Counted from the stretch's first letter, positions 8,068 to 14,384 are shown. The stretch: 16,425 nucleotides of DNA from JBAXPV01 sp037132075 (GCA_037132075.1 JBAXPV010000057.1:1-16425), one strand, 5' to 3'. Program-made: numbers and translations. Notes: a model not told the origin generated them from the letters alone.

Positions 8068-8485
8068 CATCTTTGCCTGGTCTGAAAATGACTTTTCATC
8101 ATTTTCAGCAGATGAATTTACAGCCCATTCAAAAGAATGCGCCGAATGCTCACAGCTACTGGAAGAATTTAACAAAACTTTGGCAATTATTGAACAAGCC
8201 AAACTTATTGAACCTGAACCATTTGCAGCGACCCGCCTGTTACAAAAACTCGAAAACCATCAAGAATCTGAGGGTTGGTGGTTTTTTCCTGTTTCGACGC
8301 CTGTCCTTCGCCCCTTGTATGTGGGCCTTGGTATTGTATTCGCAATTCTCTTAGGTGTTGTGGTGGGATTCGAGGAGAGTCGTATCATTAGACCTATGAA
8401 TTATGAGAATCTTGAATCTGTTAGATCAGAACTCAATGTGCCTGATGTCATGAAAGATGATGTGATTCAGTTTATCAAACCTTAA
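8042..8485 (+). CDS. Membrane anti-sigma factor with HxxxCxxC zinc finger
   Basis: Starting at the ATG at 8042 (MNCASFRNSIFAW) gives 147 residues; the upstream extension to 8012 only adds sequence inside the sigma gene. The cytoplasmic part has His29, Cys33 and Cys36 in AHSKECAEC, the HxxxCxxC signature of zinc-binding anti-sigma domains, with an early Cys3. One transmembrane helix spans about residues 91-110 (PLYVGLGIVFAILLGVVVGF), leaving a short periplasmic tail. It should hold the preceding sigma factor at the membrane until a signal releases it. The metal-sensor gene follows 11 bases later and is the likely source of that signal. Confidence 0.85.
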   Translation: MNCASFRNSIFAWSENDFSSFSADEFTAHSKECAECSQLLEEFNKTLAIIEQAKLIEPEPFAATRLLQKLENHQESEGWWFFPVSTPVLRPLYVGLGIVFAILLGVVVGFEESRIIRPMNYENLESVRSELNVPDVMKDDVIQFIKP

Positions 8486-8496
8486 ACCTTTATCTT

Positions 8497-9021
8497 ATGA
8501 ACCTCTTTAAGAAATATAGAATTTTGCCCTGGATCCTTGCCTTTATTGGCATTGTATTCGTTTCTGCGGCAACGTCCTATTTTATATATAATTCAGGGCT
8601 TCTGAACAAGGAGAAAACCATTCAGACAGCAAAACCAGGAAATGTTTTACAATCAGAATTATCGCTAACTCCTGCCCAAACCATTAAAGTTGAGCAGATT
8701 AATGCATCTTATTCTGAATCCACAGCGTCCATTGTTACCTCCATCCGTGATAAAAAGACGGAACTTCTCGACGAGCTTTCATCTGATCAAACAGACACCA
8801 ATCAATTAAACAAAATAGCTGACGAACTTTGTACGGAGCAGAAGAAACTACAGAAAGCCAATATCAATCAATTCCTCGAGCTAAAAAAGGTTTGTAATAC
8901 TGAGCAGACAAAGAGACTATCTCAAATTTATTCAGAGCTTTATGGTTGCCAGGGAAAGGGACCCGGCCAGGGTATGGGACACAGGCATCGTTGGGGTCAG
9001 CAGAGAAGAAACAATCAATAG
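8497..9021 (+). CDS. Periplasmic heavy-metal sensor, LTxxQ (CpxP/Spy-like) family
   Basis: This 174-residue protein has an N-terminal membrane anchor or signal (residues 9-31), followed by a periplasmic helical domain. It carries the LTPAQ motif (57-61) and a second degenerate copy, CNTEQ (133-137), typical of the heavy-metal resistance group (PF13801) related to CpxP, Spy and CnrX. Long charged helices such as SIRDKKTELLDEL connect them. The tail is Gly/His/Arg-rich (GMGHRHRWGQQRRNNQ) and could bind metal. It is the third gene of the sigma/anti-sigma/sensor set, which in this phylum is commonly linked to metal or envelope stress. The metal cannot be predicted. Confidence 0.85.
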   Translation: MNLFKKYRILPWILAFIGIVFVSAATSYFIYNSGLLNKEKTIQTAKPGNVLQSELSLTPAQTIKVEQINASYSESTASIVTSIRDKKTELLDELSSDQTDTNQLNKIADELCTEQKKLQKANINQFLELKKVCNTEQTKRLSQIYSELYGCQGKGPGQGMGHRHRWGQQRRNNQ

Positions 9022-9042
9022 TGAGCTTAACCCCATTAATAA

Positions 9043-9626
9043 TTATAAACCTGGAAGCCTGGGGAACTTCCCGACTTTGGTCAGTTTGGAATAATACCCC
9101 CAACCGCTTTTCAGCCAATGGCCGCAACATCACCAACAGCAAAAACATTTGGGAATCCGGGTACCTGGGTGCTGTTGTCAATCTTGATAAAACCTGACTC
9201 AGACAAAGGCAAATCAGAGTCCTTAAGGAAAGCCGGACCAGTACCTGCCGCAATAAACATCGTGAAATCCGAATCTAAACTGGAATCATCATCAAAAAGG
9301 ACCCCACCTGGCAAAAACTCCTTGATTTTCTTTCCGAATCGCCGGCGAATGTCATACTTAGTGAACATCTTGTCCAGCATTGCCAGCGAAGATTTCCCCA
9401 TACGTGCCCCGGGTTCTTCCATCGGAGCAAAGAAAGTAAGTTCAAAGTTCTGTCTGAGTTTCTTGCTTTTTAGGTAATTGTGAATGTTAAACATCAGCTC
9501 AAAGGCCGGACCGCCTCGCACAGCAGACTTATCTTTGGGGTTGCCCTCAAAGCCTCCATGCTTCTGCAGTACTATAGCAGCTTGAATTCCTGCAAATCCA
9601 CCACCCAGTATGAGTACTTTCTTCAT
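9043..9626 (-). pseudogene. Sulfide:quinone-oxidoreductase-like flavoprotein, two internal deletions
   Basis: The - strand frame starts with a good FAD-binding end, MKKVLILGGGFAGIQAAIVL, but after LQKHG (around 9552-9557) it jumps directly to GNPKDKSAVRGGPAFELMF. That segment lies in the middle of full-length SQR-like NAD(P)/FAD-dependent oxidoreductases. Roughly 125 residues are missing, judged from memory of the family. The frame continues through FFAPMEEPGARMG to PGFPNVFAVGDVAAIG and stops at 9111-9113. In another - strand frame the true C-terminus follows at once: GHWLKSGWGYYSKLTKVG, then a Pro/Arg end and a TAA at 9043-9045. Roughly 70 residues are therefore also lost near 9118-9126, with a frameshift. 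Without the first segment and the quinone-binding end it should be inactive. It is the last gene of the island, 6 bases after DUF302. Confidence 0.8.
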
Positions 9627-9632
9627 CTGAAA

Positions 9633-10040
9633 TTAGAAAGACCCAACAACGGATTTAACGATTTCAAAAGCTTCGTCCGAGGCTTCTTTGATAGCCTGTG
9701 CCGCGGTAGATGTCAGACCGTAGGTCATTTCGGCCATATTCATCAACGCAACATACGTATTGCCGTCTTCCTTCTGATAAACAGAAATGCGACAAGGCAT
9801 CATCACAGAAACGATCCGTTCGTCGTTCATCTCCAGCATCTTCCCGGAGTAGTTCGCTTTACAGATCTCCACCACTTGTACCGGAAGGATTTCTTTCCCA
9901 GATTTCGCAAGCGATTGTTGAAGGTTGTGATTGTGCGGGTTCTGCCAATCCCGCTTCGCGGATTCTTCAATTATCTTCTCAACGGTTGTAGCCACATCAT
10001 AAGGGCTAAGATGCTCAATAATTAAATGGGTTGTGTTCAT
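9633..10040 (-). CDS. DUF302 domain protein
   Basis: This 135-residue soluble protein matches the DUF302 family (PF03625). It opens with HLIIEHLSPYDVATTVEKII, has a central ILPVQVVEICKANYSGKML, and then the conserved core VSVMMPCRISVYQKEDGNTY. Cys60 and Cys83 lie at positions often seen in members near thiol or sulfide genes (from memory). Biochemistry is unknown for most of the family. It sits 18 bases after the Trx-TrxR fusion and 6 bases before the broken SQR-like gene, so it is probably translated from the same transcript and linked to sulfur or redox metabolism. Confidence 0.88.
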   Translation of the reverse strand: MNTTHLIIEHLSPYDVATTVEKIIEESAKRDWQNPHNHNLQQSLAKSGKEILPVQVVEICKANYSGKMLEMNDERIVSVMMPCRISVYQKEDGNTYVALMNMAEMTYGLTSTAAQAIKEASDEAFEIVKSVVGSF

Positions 10041-10058
10041 GCTATTAAGTTTTTCCGG

Positions 10059-11327
10059 TTAATTTAATTCCTTGGCTATGGCAATTGCGGCGATAGTCCC
10101 ATCAGCAACTGCCGTGGTGATCTGCCTGTATTTTTTACTGATGACATCACCGACAGCAAAAACATCAGGCATGCTGGTGTGCATATCCTCATCTGTCTTG
10201 ATATAACCCCACTTGTCCAGTGTAAGTGCATCCTTGAAAAGCCCGATATTCGGCTTCATCCCAATAAACACGAAGACACCGTCGCTTACAAGTTTCGTGA
10301 TCTCTTTGGTTTTAAGATTCTCAACTTCAGTGATGATTTTATCACCTTCACGCACAAATGACCTGGGCTCGTGCTCAAAAAGTGTGCTGACCTTGGGATT
10401 GGCTAACAGCTTCTCCTGGGCATTTTTATTGGCTGTGAATGTGTCAAACTGGTGTACCATGGTAATCTTGCTGGCGAATTTGCTGATAAAATCAGCTTCT
10501 TCTACTGCAGAGTTTCCGCCGCCAATGACCACAACTTCCTTATCACCAAAGTACTTGGCATCACAAGTGGCACAATAGGAAATGCCTTTGCCTTTTAGTT
10601 CTTTCTCTCCAGGAACACCCATGAGGTTGGGTGATGTCCCTGTGGCAATAACAATTCTCTTGGCCCGTATGGTTTCGAATTCATCGACTACAATTTCTTT
10701 TTTCTCCAGGTCAACCATCGAAACATCCACCGCTACCTTATATATGGTGCCACAGAGCTTAGTCTGTTCCGACATATTATGAGAAAGCATATAGCCGGGC
10801 TGAGGTTCAATAAATCCTGGATAGTTAGAAACTGAATGCGTTGTCGACACCTGGCCCCCAGGGAGTGCAATATCAATCAGCACTGTATTCACTTTCGACT
10901 GACAAAGGTAAAGGCCGGCCGTCAATCCTCCCGGACCAGCACCCAGTATCACGACATCAAACTCAGAAACAGAGGGTTTGATCTGTGTTTTGATCTCTTT
11001 CAGCCTGCTCTCAGGCAACATTTTGTCAAGGCTTTGGATGATTTCACTCCGCTTTATTCCACCGCTCAATGACTCTGCCTGCTGAACGCCATGATCAAAA
11101 AACAATAATGTTGGCGATGACTTAACGCCGAGCTTTTCTGCCAGTTCCCTATTTTCCTGGCGGTAAATTTTTAAGAACTTGATATCATTGCCATAAAGAC
11201 TGGCCAATCCCTCAAATTTTGGGGCAACAGCCTCGCATGGCGGGCATTCTGTGGAGTAAAAATCAAGTACTACTTTTTCTCCTTTAAGAACTTCCTGTTC
11301 AAAATCAAATGATGAAATCTCTTTCAT
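10059..11327 (-). CDS. Thioredoxin-thioredoxin reductase fusion
   Basis: One 422-residue chain joins an N-terminal thioredoxin domain (about 1-106) to a flavoprotein thioredoxin reductase (about 122-422). The thioredoxin site is TECPPC (Cys28, Cys31), so CPPC replaces the usual CGPC; the cis-Pro is in KSSPTLLFF. The reductase has the FAD motif GAGPGG (129-134), the redox pair CATC (Cys252, Cys255), the nucleotide motif GGGNSA (269-274) and the C-terminal FAD motif AVGDV. Where NADPH-dependent enzymes have HRRDxFRA, this one reads HQFDTFTA (292-299) and lacks the arginines that bind the 2'-phosphate. NADH or another donor is therefore likely. The domain order is the reverse of the known mycobacterial fusion. 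It sits 39 bases after the SPASM enzyme and may keep the island's thiol chemistry reduced. Confidence 0.93.
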   Translation of the reverse strand: MKEISSFDFEQEVLKGEKVVLDFYSTECPPCEAVAPKFEGLASLYGNDIKFLKIYRQENRELAEKLGVKSSPTLLFFDHGVQQAESLSGGIKRSEIIQSLDKMLPESRLKEIKTQIKPSVSEFDVVILGAGPGGLTAGLYLCQSKVNTVLIDIALPGGQVSTTHSVSNYPGFIEPQPGYMLSHNMSEQTKLCGTIYKVAVDVSMVDLEKKEIVVDEFETIRAKRIVIATGTSPNLMGVPGEKELKGKGISYCATCDAKYFGDKEVVVIGGGNSAVEEADFISKFASKITMVHQFDTFTANKNAQEKLLANPKVSTLFEHEPRSFVREGDKIITEVENLKTKEITKLVSDGVFVFIGMKPNIGLFKDALTLDKWGYIKTDEDMHTSMPDVFAVGDVISKKYRQITTAVADGTIAAIAIAKELN

Positions 11328-11366
11328 TTCGTTCGTATTTTAGTTTTTTTTAGATTCAATGAGTTT

Positions 11367-12704
11367 TTAATTTTCACCCCCTGCATTTGGAAAGTATGCA
11401 GCAAATCCCAATTCCAGCAATGCTGTCACAGGGCGACAATCTGTAGAGCACACATTCCCTGCGCGGTTTTTGGCCACAGAGCCACAGCCTCCCCCACAAG
11501 CCAGTTGCATATTGCAAGTTGTACAATCAGCAATGGAAGTGACATCACGGTTTTCCCAGGCAGCGATCATATCCTCCTTCTGTGATACTTCCGGATAGAA
11601 GGTCCCCAGTGACTCTTCGGATTTTCCAACAGTAGCAGTACAGGAGTATATCTGCCCGCTATAATCGAAGGCCCATTCTGTTTTACAGGCAGGACAAGCA
11701 TCGAATAGCGGATCTGGCAAACTACCATTCTCCGATAGAAATTTCGAAACAGAATATGCCGGTTTGTAAAACTCCAGGATATGGGGATGCTCCTGGACAA
11801 GATTAAAAATTGTCTCATAGAGCGAAATCCGGCTAAAAAGCTTTTCAGAGGTGGCCTGGCAATGATGTAACTCATAATTCCGGCCAAGCTGTGTTTTGAA
11901 TAGTGGGCTTGCTGTCCATCCTTTGTCGATAGCAAACTGTGCCAGTTCCGCAAAACCACCGATATTCTCTTTGTCAACAACAACACGCAGGTTGACAGGC
12001 ATCTCATGTTGAAGGCAGGCATCAATGCCTTTTACGATCTTTTCATAAGTAGGCCCACCACCTTTCAAAAAGCGGCGTTTGTCATGAACTTCTCCTTTTC
12101 CGTCAAGTGTAATCTGAATTTCCCTGATACGGGCACCCTTTAAAATATCAATATACGCTTCCAGGGAATAGCCATTTGTCACGAAGCAGACTTCAAGTTT
12201 TGCATTAGATGCCTTTTGTAACATATATGATATCAGGTCTTTCTGCTTTGGAGAATTCAACAAAGGCTCACCGCCAAATACGGTGATATATTTTTTTCGT
12301 CCTGCAAACTGACTATGAATGTAATTGTAGAAAGCATCAATAACATCTATGCTTAATTCACCTTTATCATTGGTGTACTCGTCCTGATAGCAATAGGTAC
12401 ACGCAAAATTGCAATGATAGTTCGGGACAAAAAACAGCTGAACCTCATCTTCAGCCTGATTGTCAACAAAATCAAGATATTTACTTTGGTAAAGCTTTCC
12501 TTCGGTTATGGCGTCGACAAAGTATCCCTTCTCCGTCAGATTGTCCCGAAACTCCCCACTCATTTCTTTACCCGCCAGAAAGCCACTGAGCATAAGACCT
12601 TCTTCCGGACTTAAAATATCCGCACTTCCGTTCAGTAAGTTAAGGATGAAGTAATTTTCGGACTCCTTAACTTTTGAGAATATATTGTGCCTGGAATAAA
12701 TCAT
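11367..12704 (-). CDS. Radical SAM/SPASM peptide-modifying enzyme
   Basis: This 445-residue enzyme has three parts. An N-terminal segment (1-85) with YFILNLLNGSADILSPEEG and a GYFVD element resembles the leader-recognition or adaptor part of peptide maturases. The radical SAM barrel has its cluster motif CNFACTYC (Cys98, 102, 105), the SAM-binding GGEP (144-147) and ITLDG (198-202). The C-terminal SPASM domain has many Cys (337, 340, 355, 394, 397, 403, 407, 419, 423), including CTTCNMQLACGGGC, enough for two auxiliary 4Fe-4S clusters. Enzymes of this architecture install crosslinks or thioethers on ribosomal peptides or mature enzymes. A 33-residue Cys-containing peptide ORF ends 12 bases upstream and is the likely substrate. 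I cannot assign a named family. Confidence 0.92.
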   Translation of the reverse strand: MIYSRHNIFSKVKESENYFILNLLNGSADILSPEEGLMLSGFLAGKEMSGEFRDNLTEKGYFVDAITEGKLYQSKYLDFVDNQAEDEVQLFFVPNYHCNFACTYCYQDEYTNDKGELSIDVIDAFYNYIHSQFAGRKKYITVFGGEPLLNSPKQKDLISYMLQKASNAKLEVCFVTNGYSLEAYIDILKGARIREIQITLDGKGEVHDKRRFLKGGGPTYEKIVKGIDACLQHEMPVNLRVVVDKENIGGFAELAQFAIDKGWTASPLFKTQLGRNYELHHCQATSEKLFSRISLYETIFNLVQEHPHILEFYKPAYSVSKFLSENGSLPDPLFDACPACKTEWAFDYSGQIYSCTATVGKSEESLGTFYPEVSQKEDMIAAWENRDVTSIADCTTCNMQLACGGGCGSVAKNRAGNVCSTDCRPVTALLELGFAAYFPNAGGEN

Positions 12705-12716
12705 GAATACATTCGA

Positions 12717-12818
12717 TTAATCGTGACAACCAACGATCGTTTTCGATGTCTTGGCACAACACTGAGCTACTTTCTTCTCGGTGCTTTTTTCTGTCTTTTT
12801 CTTGACGAGACTTTTCAT
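12717..12818 (-). CDS. Candidate precursor peptide for the SPASM enzyme
   Basis: This 33-residue ORF begins ATG at 12818 within an A-rich leader and stops at 12717-12719, 12 bases before the SPASM gene on the same strand. Its first half is strongly basic (MKSLVKKKTEKSTEKK). The second half is VAQCCAKTSKTIVGCHD, with Cys20, Cys21 and Cys31. The split into a charged leader and a short Cys/Thr-containing core fits a RiPP precursor for a SPASM maturase, where Cys-based thioethers or C-C crosslinks are known products. It matches no precursor family I recognise. A small structural or metal-binding peptide unrelated to the enzyme is the main alternative. The FNR-like site 12874-12887 lies upstream. 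Confidence 0.65.
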   Translation of the reverse strand: MKSLVKKKTEKSTEKKVAQCCAKTSKTIVGCHD

Positions 12819-12873
12819 AAATTGATGTTTTAGTGTTTGTTAAATATTCCTATCTAATGTTCCTAATTACCAC

Positions 12874-12887
12874 TTGACAAGCAACAA
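12874..12887. promoter_or_regulatory. Fnr-like site upstream of the peptide/SPASM genes
   Basis: TTGACAAGCAACAA agrees with the Fnr consensus TTGAT-N4-ATCAA at 8 of 10 positions, and its centre is 62 bases before the peptide ATG. Activation from the class II position would put the transcription start near 12839, where AATATTTA (minus strand, 12848-12841) is only a weak -7 box. Matches of this quality occur by chance several times in 16 kb, so position and the nearby Crp/Fnr gene are the main support. Confidence 0.35.
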
Positions 12888-12909
12888 AATCTTCAACAAT
12901 ATGCTTGTC
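12876..12909. repeat. 8-bp inverted repeat in the peptide gene's upstream region
   Basis: GACAAGCA (12876-12883) and TGCTTGTC (12902-12909) are perfect reverse complements separated by 18 bases. The left arm overlaps the Fnr-like site. It could be a two-site operator or a weak terminator for the ferredoxin gene ending at 12936; no T-run follows it on the - strand, so the second use is less likely. Confidence 0.35.
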
Positions 12910-12935
12910 TTGTTAATATTGAGAATTTCCAATTT

Positions 12936-13433
12936 TTAAATTTCATACGTTAAACTCCCGTGCGGGCAGGCTACGACACATTCTAAACATTTTGAGCAGG
13001 TGTAGCTGATTCCCGGTTTTTCCATGGCAGGTTTATACAGACTGAACTTATTCGGTTCCATCGCTACAATATAGCACTTTTTATCGCATATTCCACAATT
13101 TTTACAGCTTTCTGTGTCTAATTTTATCCTAAAAATAGAGAATCTGTTTAAATACCCGGAAATCCAGGCAATGGGACAACCCACCTTATGATATTGGTAC
13201 ATTTGCCTGATTTTTCCATCCGGACTCATACTCATCATGATTTCCATGATCAGTCCCATGGGGCATACCCAGCGGCAAAACACTTTTCCAAAAACAACAC
13301 CCAATACCACCCCTGCCAATAACACAAACCATAAAGAAATATGATAGCTGGAAATAGCAAAATAAGTACCAATACCCATAATGGCAAGGATTACGATCCT
13401 TTGATCAACCAACAGTTTCAAGATTTTCCGCAT
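12936..13433 (-). CDS. Membrane-anchored double 4Fe-4S ferredoxin-type protein
   Basis: This 165-residue protein has two transmembrane helices (about 11-29 and 33-52), then FCRWVCPMG (Cys53, Cys57), the motif of NapH/CcoG-like membrane ferredoxins. A soluble part follows with two CxxCxxCxxxC sites: CKNCGICDKKC (Cys110, 113, 116, 120) and CSKCLECVVACPHG (Cys146, 149, 152, 156). It is shorter than NapH or CcoG, which have four or more helices. It could move electrons between the membrane pool and a soluble enzyme, and the SPASM enzyme downstream needs such a low-potential donor. It is divergent from the Crp/Fnr gene, and 117 bases separate it from the peptide ORF, so the peptide may also have its own promoter. 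Confidence 0.87.
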   Translation of the reverse strand: MRKILKLLVDQRIVILAIMGIGTYFAISSYHISLWFVLLAGVVLGVVFGKVFCRWVCPMGLIMEIMMSMSPDGKIRQMYQYHKVGCPIAWISGYLNRFSIFRIKLDTESCKNCGICDKKCYIVAMEPNKFSLYKPAMEKPGISYTCSKCLECVVACPHGSLTYEI

Positions 13434-13484
13434 TCGATGATTTTAATTGCCAATATTAAATCGGAGGTGGTTTAATTCATGCCG

Positions 13485-13492
13485 CAAAATTA
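13485..13492 (-). promoter_or_regulatory. Candidate -7 box for the ferredoxin gene
   Basis: On the - strand this reads TAATTTTG, an exact TAnnTTTG match, about 52 bases before the ATG at 13433. TTTG elements at 13508-13511 and 13517-13520 are 15 and 24 bases away rather than about 19, so no proper -33 box is assigned. Confidence 0.5.
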
Positions 13493-13544
13493 CTACTACT
13501 TTCGCTGCAAAGGTCCCAAATGAAGCCAGAGGTGGACAAGTAGC

Positions 13545-13564
13545 AACTTGAGCTTGCACAAGTT
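13545..13564. promoter_or_regulatory. Inverted repeat AACTTG-N8-CAAGTT between divergent genes
   Basis: The two 6-base arms are perfect reverse complements around 13554.5. The inner 14 bases TTGAGCTTGCACAA match the Fnr consensus at 7 of 10 positions with the symmetric TTG/CAA ends intact. From the -7 box at 13582-13589 the start point is near 13595, so the centre is at about -41, where class II Crp/Fnr activators bind. This supports autoregulation or control of the divergent pair, but it is inferred. Confidence 0.45.
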
Positions 13565-13581
13565 TTTTGTTGAGGTTTTCC

Positions 13582-13589
13582 TACTTTTG
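13582..13589 (+). promoter_or_regulatory. -7 box for the Crp/Fnr regulator gene
   Basis: TACTTTTG matches TAnnTTTG exactly, 34 bases before the ATG at 13624. A transcript starting near 13595 would exclude the in-frame ATG at 13567 and so fixes the start of the regulator. The 10-base palindrome ATCAATTGAT (13593-13602) lies right at the predicted start point. No TTTG is at the -33 distance, as expected for an activator-dependent promoter. Confidence 0.55.
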
Positions 13590-13623
13590 CAGATCAATTG
13601 ATTTAACAAACCCAGAGACAGCC

Positions 13624-14319
13624 ATGAAGACCTATTCCAATATTGATGAGTGCGTGCTTGGCGGCCTGGATGCTCCTTGTTTTCAGAAGCTCTTGCCAGA
13701 GGAAATTGCCCTTGTTAAGGAAAGCAAAACCCAGGTACAGTTTCGTAAAGGGGAAAGTATGACCAAACAGGGAGCTTTTGCCACCACCGTTTTGTTCGTG
13801 GTGGATGGCCTCGTCAGGCAGTATATCATCGGTGACACCAAGCGTGACTTTAACCTGCGGATTATCAGTAGTGGCGAATTTATCGGACTTTCTGCTGCAT
13901 TCAGCAAACATACTTATGATTACTCTACGGTAGCTTTAAAAGACACACTCGCTTGTCTGATCGAAAAAGATGCGATGGCCGGACTGATAAAAAGCAATGG
14001 CGGCTTTGCCTATGGACTCATCAACAGGTATTATGAGAATGACAGCTCCTTATACGACACCATCCGCAGCATGATGTATAAGCAAATGCACGGCAGACTC
14101 GCCGATGTTTTGCTTTACCTCAGCGCCATTCAGTATAACAAGGAAAGTATATTCACCTGCCTTTCCCGTAAGGAAATCGCCGATTTTGCCGGACTTTCCA
14201 CTGAAAGTACTGTAAAACTTCTGAAAACCCTGGAGAAAGATGGCCTGATCCGATTGCATGAAAAAGACATTGACATCATTGACGCTGAAGCATTGATTGA
14301 AATCAGTAAGCGGGGATAA
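13624..14319 (+). CDS. Crp/Fnr family transcriptional regulator
   Basis: From the ATG at 13624 the protein has 231 residues. An N-terminal cyclic-nucleotide-binding-like beta-barrel (about 25-125) includes FRKGESMTKQG and FVVDGLVRQY; a long dimer helix and a winged helix-turn-helix (about 155-225) follow with LSRKEIADFAGLSTEST. The recognition helix keeps the family Glu (194), with Lys198 where Fnr has Arg. The N-terminus has Cys10 and Cys19, and Cys111 lies in DTLACLIEKD, which by eye aligns with the cluster ligand Cys122 of E. coli Fnr. That is three of the four ligands Fnr uses, so cluster or thiol sensing is possible but not certain. It is divergent from the ferredoxin gene and is a good candidate regulator of the redox island. 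Confidence 0.9.
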   Translation: MKTYSNIDECVLGGLDAPCFQKLLPEEIALVKESKTQVQFRKGESMTKQGAFATTVLFVVDGLVRQYIIGDTKRDFNLRIISSGEFIGLSAAFSKHTYDYSTVALKDTLACLIEKDAMAGLIKSNGGFAYGLINRYYENDSSLYDTIRSMMYKQMHGRLADVLLYLSAIQYNKESIFTCLSRKEIADFAGLSTESTVKLLKTLEKDGLIRLHEKDIDIIDAEALIEISKRG

Positions 14320-14338
14320 ACCAATAAAAAAAAGAAGA

Positions 14339-14360
14339 GGCGACTCAGTGATGAGCCGCC
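14339..14360. terminator. Hairpin terminator between converging genes
   Basis: GGCGACTCA and TGAGCCGCC pair around a GTGA loop with one A-C mismatch in a 9-base stem. On the - strand it is followed by a run of T (complement of the A-rich 14323-14338), making a clear intrinsic terminator for the T9SS protein gene. On the + strand it lies 20 bases after the Crp/Fnr stop and may serve both directions. Confidence 0.8.
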
Positions 14361-14384
14361 CCCTCTAAAATTTAAAATCGTTGA

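Noticed and set aside
8864..9253. A 129-residue - strand ORF across the sensor end and the broken SQR-like gene.
   Set aside because: It is an out-of-frame reading of the broken gene and the antisense of the sensor end; its residues resemble no family, whereas the other two frames give clear SQR-like pieces.
9480..10025. A 181-residue + strand ORF opposite the SQR-like and DUF302 genes.
   Set aside because: It is antisense to two recognisable coding genes and shows no domain, signal peptide or promoter.
13567..13623. N-terminal extension of the Crp/Fnr protein from an upstream in-frame ATG.
   Set aside because: The exact -7 box at 13582-13589 lies downstream of that ATG, so the transcript would not include it.
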